Translations under genes and position numbers: made by a program
The notes under the pieces: generated by a model
The model's input: the letters and a program-made list of their open reading frames with translations, nothing else
What the model was told of the DNA's origin: nothing
The model's database searches: none
Assembly: GCA_002331045.1 (NCBI GenBank)
Contig: DCYK01000013.1
Coordinates: forward strand, 54,015 to 66,312
Reading direction: 5' to 3'
Length of the DNA: 12,298 bases
Origin: Candidatus Saccharibacteria bacterium UBA2112
GTDB lineage: Bacteria; Patescibacteriota; Saccharimonadia; Saccharimonadales; Saccharimonadaceae
Shown here: positions 6,841 to 12,298 of the stretch, one piece after another
How the letters are laid out: each line of letters begins with the position of its first letter
How positions within the stretch are numbered: the first letter of the stretch is position 1

Positions 6841-6955
6841 GTTATTTCGAGGATGGAGCGCAAGGCGATGATGAGAAGCGAAACGAGGCCGTACATATGG
6901 TACGTCGAGCGAGCATCGCGCAGTCTATTAACGCAGCGATCCGCCTCGAAATAAC
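6841..6955. repeat. 115-bp imperfect palindromic element between LysM-CHAP gene and obgE
   Basis: The outer arms GTTATTTCGAGG (6841-6852) and CCTCGAAATAAC (6944-6955) are a perfect 12-bp inverted repeat. Inside are GCGATG (6865-6870) with CATCGC (6914-6919), and a central CGTAC-atatg-GTACG hairpin (6890-6904). It begins 3 nt after the stop codon of the LysM-CHAP gene. No U-run follows on either strand. It may be a MITE/REP-like repeat, a folded 3' UTR or a small RNA. Confidence 0.65.
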
Positions 6956-6958
6956 GCT

Positions 6959-8167
6959 CTAATGGATGTAGGCGTAATAGCGCGCCTGATTCGCTGGAAT
7001 AATTCGTCCGTTTACCACGTTCCAGCCACCACCAGAGACATAAGCATTCATCTCACTGACGACTACATCACCATTTGGCTTCACTTGTTCGACAATACCA
7101 ACGTGACCATAGCCACCAGCGTTCTGAATGATTGCTCCTCGAGAAGGTGTATTGTCAACACGGTAGCCTTCACTGGCTGCATATGACGACCATGTTGCCG
7201 CATTCCCCCAGTTACGACCAACCCCTAGGCCTAATTCAATACGACGATCGTAAGCATAGCGCGTACAGTTACCATATGCATAACTGTTCCCTGCAAGCCC
7301 CGGCGTACCAACCTTGATACGCCATGAAGTACCGCCAAAACCAGTTCCGTAATTGACGTAATTTTGCTGGGGTTGCACTTGAGTTTGCACTTGTGGGGCA
7401 ACGTATCCTGGACGCTGCGTTTCAGGAAGATCGCCACCAGGAATAATAATCTTCGTGCCAGCTTTCAGCCCACTAATCTCAAGATCATTATAAGATATAA
7501 TACGCGCTTTATTTGCATTGTACGTCTGAGCAAGCTTATCAAGCGTGTCGCTTGACTTAACCGTGTAAAGCACGCCATCAACTGGTGGAATTTTGAGCTT
7601 TTTACCCACACTCACGTTGTTATTTGTCATATCATTTGCCCAACGAATTGTTTCACTCGAAACACCGTACGCGTTCGCTATTGTTGCCATCGTGTCACCC
7701 TTTTTCACGGTATATACGACCACATCACGATTACTTGCTGTTGGCTGCACAATTTGAGGCTTAATAATGGCAGTCGTATCTGTTTGCGCTAATTCATTCT
7801 CAATAGCAAGTGATGCTGCTCGTTCGGCGACATTCTCAGCGACTGACATATTTGTCTGTTCGGCAATGTTTGAAGCAACATCAGTTGCTACGATCTTATC
7901 AACAGCATTTCCCTCAATAACAATTGGCGTTGTCTCGGGAGTTTGTGTTGTATTTGCCACTGTTGTAGCCTGAGTTGCTTCACGAGGGGGCTGATACCCG
8001 ACGGCAATAACGGCAATAATCGAGATAAAAACACCGCTATATACCATCCATGCGGATAATTTCGGCATTTTTATTTTTTTATGTAACTGAGGTCGGGTGA
8101 CCCGGTGCCTCAAACGGTCGACCTTTGATGGGCTACCGCCTAAAACAGTTTGATTACTAATTTTCAC
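6959..8167 (-). CDS. Membrane-anchored LysM-CHAP peptidoglycan hydrolase
   Basis: 402 residues. Seen: a basic N-terminus, one membrane helix at about 37-57 with the rest outside, a Thr/Ala-rich spacer (60-145), LysM 1 at about 150-194 (YTVKKGDTMATIANAYGVS, then the AND and GKKLKIP ends), LysM 2 at about 199-243 (YTVKSSDTLDKLAQTY), a Pro/Gln-rich linker, and a CHAP domain at about 290-402. The catalytic Cys is C301 in GNCTRYAYDRR, the His is H355 in GYGHVGIVE, followed by VSEMNA. LysM binds glycan and CHAP cuts peptide links, so it likely remodels the epibiont's own wall or that of its host. The start is uncertain: AGGAGA directly abuts the GTG at 8167, while an ATT two codons on has better spacing. 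It has its own promoter and long leader. Confidence 0.92.
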   Translation of the reverse strand: MKISNQTVLGGSPSKVDRLRHRVTRPQLHKKIKMPKLSAWMVYSGVFISIIAVIAVGYQPPREATQATTVANTTQTPETTPIVIEGNAVDKIVATDVASNIAEQTNMSVAENVAERAASLAIENELAQTDTTAIIKPQIVQPTASNRDVVVYTVKKGDTMATIANAYGVSSETIRWANDMTNNNVSVGKKLKIPPVDGVLYTVKSSDTLDKLAQTYNANKARIISYNDLEISGLKAGTKIIIPGGDLPETQRPGYVAPQVQTQVQPQQNYVNYGTGFGGTSWRIKVGTPGLAGNSYAYGNCTRYAYDRRIELGLGVGRNWGNAATWSSYAASEGYRVDNTPSRGAIIQNAGGYGHVGIVEQVKPNGDVVVSEMNAYVSGGGWNVVNGRIIPANQARYYAYIH

Positions 8168-8381
8168 TCTCCTGCCATTCGTATTGCTACGAAGTTTCTA
8201 CCTTACTCTGTCTTTCTTCCGCGCGCGGAAAAGGGTAACGATCGACCTCTTTCATTACTATTATTGAAACTGTTTGTTCGATACCCGTACGACATTTGTC
8301 GGTAGGCTCATTCTGTCGTGAACACCAAAAAACATTCTGTTTTCTTTACTCACATACGGTGTTCATCTCAGTTAATGTGCT
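8168..8381 (-). promoter_or_regulatory. Long folded leader of the LysM-CHAP gene
   Basis: About 214 nt lie between the expected transcription start and the GTG. Seen on the minus strand: TGAACACC (8358-8365) pairing with GGTGTTCA (8319-8326) around a 32-nt loop that ends in TTTTTT, then a CGAC-AAAT-GTCG hairpin at about 8290-8301. Wall-hydrolase leaders in other bacteria often hold c-di-AMP riboswitches, but I cannot match the conserved core here, so I give no family. The rest of this gene-free stretch (8382-8481) holds the promoter and the untranslated end of mltG. Confidence 0.4.
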
Positions 8382-8387
8382 CCTTTT

Positions 8388-8417
8388 ATTTTACCCCATT
8401 ACTCGGTCGCATGTCAA
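8388..8417 (-). promoter_or_regulatory. Promoter of the LysM-CHAP gene
   Basis: TTGACA (8412-8417), an 18-bp spacer, and TAAAAT (8388-8393) on the minus strand. Confidence 0.7.
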
Positions 8418-8481
8418 CTAATAAGCGTAGCACTATTCTATGAGATTCAGCTGAGGAAATCTTGTCCCTCTCGTTCGTCAA

Positions 8482-9666
8482 CTACAATATGTCGCACTTT
8501 TTCTGACAGTACCGCTCAATGTTTTGCTGGTGCTCCGCCTCTGTGCGAGCATAGTATGTTACATCGTCGTCACCGCTCAGGAAGAAAAGATAGTCATTGT
8601 TGGCTGGATTCGCAATAGCTTTTAGTGCACTTTCACCAGGAGTAGCAATTGGTCCAGGTGGCAGTCCTTCATAGATTCGCGTGTTATAGGGTGACTCAAG
8701 CGTTGGCGTCCGAAGGACACCGAGCTTGTCGGCTGCGTATTGATACGTTACATCCGACCCCAAGTTCATCCCGTTCGCCATACGGTTATAAAAGACGGCG
8801 GAAATCTGTCGCTGATCATTAGGATCTGGCACTTCCCGCTGCACAATTGATGCAAATGTAATTCCTTCATAAAGTGTTAGATCTTGTTTTTTAAACTGAG
8901 CAACTAAATCATTCTCCTCAATAACCGCCTCAAACTGATCAAACGCTTGCCCCAAGATCGTTTCAGGCGTTGCCGATGCATCGAAATGATAAGTTTCGCC
9001 ATAAATATATCCCTCGAGATCTGCCGATCGAGGTTTTGTCGCAAAGAGTGGACGATCATAGTCTTTTGCCAATGCAGCATCGATATCTTTGATAGCAAAT
9101 AACTTTAGGTCAATCAGACGCTGCCGATTATTCTCGAGTGTATCACCTGGCAGAAAAGTAATCGCAAAGGTGTGCTGACGCCCTTTTACAAGATAATCGA
9201 CAATTGTTGGCGTCGATAAACTTGGCTGCAGAGTATATACTCCTGCCTGAAGCTTATTCTCTGTCGCTGTTAGCTTTGTATGAATTCGAAAGGCGATACT
9301 GCTTCGGATAACACCTTCTCTCTCAAGCTGCTCAGCAATGACAGCTGGAGGTGAGCCCGGTTCGACCGTTACACGAATATACTTTGTTGTATCGTTTGAT
9401 ACCGGAGTGAGTTGCTGCTTGTACCACATATAGGAAATGGCGATACCAGCGATAAGTCCTGCAATCAGCAGACCAAGAACAATAAACAGCCACCTCTTCC
9501 ACTTTCTCTGTCGACGAGGCGAACCGAGACCTTCATCACCACTTTCTAATAACGGCTCTGGCTTGGGAGACGCTAATTCATGATCAGGACGCATTTCCGG
9601 CTGACGAGATGGTGACCCAGATCGTACACCATCCAGCGTTTGATTTGGTCGCTTATTGTCAGGCAT
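8482..9666 (-). CDS. mltG: MltG, endolytic peptidoglycan transglycosylase
   Basis: 394 residues from the ATG at 9666. I chose this start because GGAGG lies 6 nt upstream and the ATG overlaps the ruvX stop; a longer frame from 9744 would run deep into ruvX. MltG cuts nascent glycan strands at the membrane and sets their length. Seen: a polar Pro-rich cytoplasmic N-terminus, a membrane helix at about 59-79, a LysM-like region (about 97-165), and the YceG catalytic core with DLEGYIYGETY (217-226), ASIVQRE with catalytic E278, LGSDVTYQYA (302-311) and SPYNTRIYEGLPPGPI (325-340). It ends with two Cys in YCQKKCDIL. It is last in the cluster with ruvX and is probably coupled to it in translation. 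Confidence 0.95.
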   Translation of the reverse strand: MPDNKRPNQTLDGVRSGSPSRQPEMRPDHELASPKPEPLLESGDEGLGSPRRQRKWKRWLFIVLGLLIAGLIAGIAISYMWYKQQLTPVSNDTTKYIRVTVEPGSPPAVIAEQLEREGVIRSSIAFRIHTKLTATENKLQAGVYTLQPSLSTPTIVDYLVKGRQHTFAITFLPGDTLENNRQRLIDLKLFAIKDIDAALAKDYDRPLFATKPRSADLEGYIYGETYHFDASATPETILGQAFDQFEAVIEENDLVAQFKKQDLTLYEGITFASIVQREVPDPNDQRQISAVFYNRMANGMNLGSDVTYQYAADKLGVLRTPTLESPYNTRIYEGLPPGPIATPGESALKAIANPANNDYLFFLSGDDDVTYYARTEAEHQQNIERYCQKKCDIL

Positions 9667-10063
9667 GCTGTGCCTCCAGGTAATCCTGTAAAATAATCGC
9701 TGCCGCCATTGCATCAATTGCCGCCTTATCATACGGCCTGCCATCGGCCTTTAATCGATCCTCTGCCATAACGCTTGTTAACGACTCGTCTTGAAAAACA
9801 ATCGTAACATCGTGCTGTAATTTCTCGGCAAAGTCCTGACTTATGCGTGTCTGCGCCGTGGCATCACCAGATTGGTTACGAGGATATCCAATAACAATAG
9901 TATTTATCGATCGCTCTTTTATTAATTGCTGTATTTTGCTTAGTTCGCCACCGTCCACATCAATTGTCATAAGCGGCAACGCAATTGGAACGCTATCGTC
10001 GGCAGCAGCAACCCCAATACGCTTCGTCCCGACGTCGAGCGCAAGAAGATTAGTCATCACCAT
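9659..10063 (-). CDS. ruvX: RuvX/YqgF, RNase H-fold putative Holliday junction resolvase
   Basis: 134 residues, a usual length for the family. Seen: LALDVGTKRIGVAAAD (catalytic D10), VIGYPRNQSGDATAQT (54-style loop of the family), DESLTSVMAED with its acidic residue, and the C-terminal DAMAAAIILQDYL with the last catalytic Asp. Family members act on branched DNA or in 16S rRNA processing; which applies here is not shown. The start is ATG 10063 or the second ATG at 10057, both overlapping the end of the upstream gene (stop at 10050-10052). Its own stop overlaps the mltG start, so all three are likely translated in a coupled way. Confidence 0.93.
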   Translation of the reverse strand: MVMTNLLALDVGTKRIGVAAADDSVPIALPLMTIDVDGGELSKIQQLIKERSINTIVIGYPRNQSGDATAQTRISQDFAEKLQHDVTIVFQDESLTSVMAEDRLKADGRPYDKAAIDAMAAAIILQDYLEAQHA

Positions 10064-11747
10064 CCAGTAATTTGAATTCGACGGTTATCTTGTTATCATC
10101 ACCAGGAACCGTAAATACCCAGAAAGGTGATAGATCAACCTTGACATCGCTCACTCCCTCGATCGATTTGAGTTCTGTCTCGATTTCACCATATCGCTTT
10201 CCTCGAACAATATCTTTAATTTGCTCATCGGTGATCTTTGGACCAACTTTACCGGTTGCATTCAGCTGCACTGTCGCCTTCTTTTTGTCCGATCCAAGCT
10301 CGAAGTCAGTAAGACGTGACTCCTTGGCACCGCTCTCATAGATGCGCTTTCCGTCCAAGTTACCAAGCTGCTGAGTAATTGCCGTATCAAGAAACGCCGA
10401 AAGGACCGGTTGTGCAACACCAGACATTGCATAGACTGTCTCTGCGGTCAGGGTGGCAGTACCACTTGCTTCTTCGCCAAGTCCAGGTGTGATATCTTGT
10501 TTACTACTTGACGTTCGAAAACTATCATCGATCACGATCACATCATCTTCAAATTTTTCTACGAGAGCCTTTTTGACGCTATCACTATTTTCTTCCGCCA
10601 ACTCTTCACGAGCTTTTTGTATGTCACTTGCCGACACTACCGTAATGGTCTTCTTGCTACCGCCACTTATAGCACTGCTTGATATTGCAACAACATCTGA
10701 ATTCCCGGCAACATCAAAGTTTACGTCGTCCGACATATTATAGTCGGCGCCAATCTCCTCGGCAACAACCCGTACGTCACCCGATACACCAGGGTTAATG
10801 AATGACGGATCACATACATTACTTGAACCACCTAGTCCCGCGTTCGGTATAGTCACTGTGGACTGTACGACATAATTTTTACCACCGGAACTTATGTAGG
10901 TGCCCGATTGTACAGTTGCAGCGCTTCCACTGACCGAGCAATTATAAAATTTCACTGTTCCACTTGCCTTTTCGCCCACTTCTTCTTCGCCTGTGGGAGT
11001 AAACTCTATCGTATCTGTTTGCTTCTCGGTCTTTACCACAGCTGGGAGTGTCTTTTCCTCGTTGTCCGCTTTGATTCCTTCACCAATTGTGATTGGCGTC
11101 TGTATTTCAACATCAGATGTCCTAGCACTAACAACGACTGATGCATGCGGCGCAAACCAAATAGCCCAGACAAAAAAGCCAATCAATAGAACACCGAGTA
11201 CCCCACCGATAACCATCTTTTTACGAAAACTACCAAAATCCGGAACCTTCACCTTTCGTTTAGGAGATTTTCCTTCCTTGGCATTTTTCGCAACAGCTGA
11301 TGCCGTCTCACCATCAATATCAATTCCAGCAATCGCAGCCGCAGGCAGTGTGCTCTGAACAGTGCTGTCATCTCCATCGTCCGCCTCAGTGTCCAATCCC
11401 GCATGATCACCTACCGGAAGCTGCTCACCATCAATCACTTCTTCATCGTCAACACTTAGCGCAGGGACCTCAGCCAAACCCGGTTTTGACTGTAGCGTCT
11501 TTGCTACTGGTATACTGGCACTCGCCGCCAGACTTGATAATGCTGAATTCGCGGTAATGATGACGAGTCGCTTTTTTGCATGATCAGCCGTTCGTGCTAA
11601 CAATCGTAGATTCACTGCACTTTGCAAAACACCAATTCGTTTTGGAGGAACAAGAGCAATGATTTTCTCTTTGGATTCTTTGATCTTACCGATGATAGCA
11701 GTAATATCATCTTCGACATCAATGTAAATAATATCTTTTTTTTGCAT
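10050..11747 (-). CDS. Baseplate-J-like membrane protein
   Basis: 565 residues. Seen: an N-terminal alpha/beta domain at about 1-85 (IIYIDVEDDITAIIGKIK, IIALVPP, RLVIITAN), an acidic linker (95-165), a basic stretch, one membrane helix at about 179-198 (VIGGVLGVLLIGFFVWAIW), then a large outside part. That part includes a stretch like the baseplate J/gp47 fold (EKASGTVKFYN, QSGTYISSGGKNYVV, STVTIPNAG). Patescibacteria commonly carry such a protein after an FtsA/PilM-like ATPase, as here (2-nt gap). The N-terminal domain is probably cytoplasmic and could contact that ATPase. A cell-envelope role is likely but its function is not known; a contractile injection device is not supported, since no other baseplate or sheath gene is near. 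Confidence 0.65.
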   Translation of the reverse strand: MQKKDIIYIDVEDDITAIIGKIKESKEKIIALVPPKRIGVLQSAVNLRLLARTADHAKKRLVIITANSALSSLAASASIPVAKTLQSKPGLAEVPALSVDDEEVIDGEQLPVGDHAGLDTEADDGDDSTVQSTLPAAAIAGIDIDGETASAVAKNAKEGKSPKRKVKVPDFGSFRKKMVIGGVLGVLLIGFFVWAIWFAPHASVVVSARTSDVEIQTPITIGEGIKADNEEKTLPAVVKTEKQTDTIEFTPTGEEEVGEKASGTVKFYNCSVSGSAATVQSGTYISSGGKNYVVQSTVTIPNAGLGGSSNVCDPSFINPGVSGDVRVVAEEIGADYNMSDDVNFDVAGNSDVVAISSSAISGGSKKTITVVSASDIQKAREELAEENSDSVKKALVEKFEDDVIVIDDSFRTSSSKQDITPGLGEEASGTATLTAETVYAMSGVAQPVLSAFLDTAITQQLGNLDGKRIYESGAKESRLTDFELGSDKKKATVQLNATGKVGPKITDEQIKDIVRGKRYGEIETELKSIEGVSDVKVDLSPFWVFTVPGDDNKITVEFKLLDGDD

Positions 11748-11749
11748 GT

Positions 11750-12298
11750 CTATATTCTCAGCATACGATTAACTTTATCTCTAATCGTATCACTATCCTT
11801 ACTCCCGACTATTGTATCATATCCAACCCTTAGAAGGCCCATTGCAGTAATGAATGTATGATCAGTAATTGCCTCTGTTTCATCACTAATGCCCACGACA
11901 TCAATTGGCTTGATGTGGTGTACGCTCGGTCGCTTTGTAAAAGGTAGCTCCTTGTACCAATCACGTTTAGCCAGGGCATCAACCAGTTGATCAAGACTCG
12001 CGCCGCCGCCACACAGTAATATACGATTCGGCAGGTGGTCGACCGAGTCAAATTCATTGAGCGCCAGTTCAACACCATCAAGCCATACTTCAAGTGTCTT
12101 ATCAATAGCACCTTCAGCTTTTTTACGCACACTTTCCTTGATTTGTTCATGACCAAGATGCACTTTGAGTTTTTCGGCCTCACTATAACCCAACTCCATG
12201 TCATTCATGATCGTTCGCGTAAAACTACGTCCACCAATGCCAAACATCTTGGTTCCTTCGACACCACCATCATTAACAACTGCGATATCAGTCGTACC
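11750..12298 (-). CDS. FtsA/PilM-like actin-fold ATPase (C-terminal part; 5' end outside window)
   Basis: 182 codons are visible and the frame is open to the right edge, so the start lies outside. Seen: GTTDIAVVNDGG at the very edge, the phosphate-2 motif of the actin/HSP70 fold, then GIGGRSFTRTIMND, a helical stretch (AEKLKVHLGHEQIKES), and ILLCGGGASLDQLVDALA, the adenosine-binding GGG motif. These fit FtsA, PilM and similar SHS2-actin proteins. PilM would recruit a type IV pilus platform, FtsA would tether FtsZ; the SHS2 part that could decide is not in the window. It is followed after 2 nt by the baseplate-J-like gene, and the four genes down to mltG form one probable operon. Confidence 0.85.
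   Translation of the reverse strand, partial: GTTDIAVVNDGGVEGTKMFGIGGRSFTRTIMNDMELGYSEAEKLKVHLGHEQIKESVRKKAEGAIDKTLEVWLDGVELALNEFDSVDHLPNRILLCGGGASLDQLVDALAKRDWYKELPFTKRPSVHHIKPIDVVGISDETEAITDHTFITAMGLLRVGYDTIVGSKDSDTIRDKVNRMLRI

Noticed and set aside
8319..8365. Terminator in the LysM-CHAP leader
   Set aside because: The T-run sits before the second arm, inside the loop, so it does not form an intrinsic terminator.
9667..9744. Longer N-terminus for MltG starting at 9744
   Set aside because: It lies within ruvX, has no ribosome-binding site, and the ATG at 9666 has an ideal GGAGG and a stop/start overlap.
10050..11747. A contractile injection or phage tail system
   Set aside because: Only one baseplate-J-like region is present, fused to a membrane helix, with no sheath, tube or spike gene nearby.

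Overview
The window looks like part of a Saccharibacteria (TM7) / Patescibacteria chromosome. The signs are a VirB2/TrbC-like two-helix pilin gene, a LysM-CHAP cell-wall hydrolase, an actin-like ATPase followed by a baseplate-J-like membrane protein, RuvX and MltG, tight gene packing, and several genes whose -10 box lies 8-9 nt before the ATG (apparently leaderless). Taxonomy is inferred from gene content and style, not from a marker gene.

Layout, left to right: the N-terminal part of uvrA (minus, running off the left edge); divergently, a pilin-like protein and a small two-helix membrane protein (plus); exonuclease I sbcB (minus); an unusual GC-rich island (about 4030-5465); obgE (minus); a 115-bp palindromic element; a LysM-CHAP hydrolase with its own promoter and about 214-nt leader (minus); then a compact minus-strand cluster in transcription order: actin-like ATPase (cut by the right edge), baseplate-J-like protein, ruvX and mltG. 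The backbone genes serve DNA repair (uvrA, sbcB, ruvX), ribosome maturation (obgE) and cell-wall turnover (mltG, LysM-CHAP).

The island is the notable part. It holds two tandem minus-strand transcription units built to the same plan. Each has a near-perfect or perfect sigma70-type promoter, a related 22-23-nt leader block, a long helix joining the 5' and 3' ends of the RNA (14 bp extendable to 16, and 17 bp), a 5' hairpin of 14 bp plus a mismatch plus 7 bp, an AGGAG ribosome-binding site 6 nt from an ATG, a unit-specific interior, and a terminator with the stem CACCC/GGGTG and a U-run. Helix lengths match between the units while the paired sequences differ, which is compensatory change visible inside one window. 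Predicted transcripts are about 645 and 685 nt. Unit 1 carries a 108-residue secreted protein with strongly G/C-ending codons, unlike every neighbour and like a high-GC actinobacterium (Saccharibacteria live on Actinobacteria). Unit 2 carries a possible 36-residue peptide followed by a highly folded 3' region. I do not recognise this RNA architecture; it is the best candidate here for an undescribed system.
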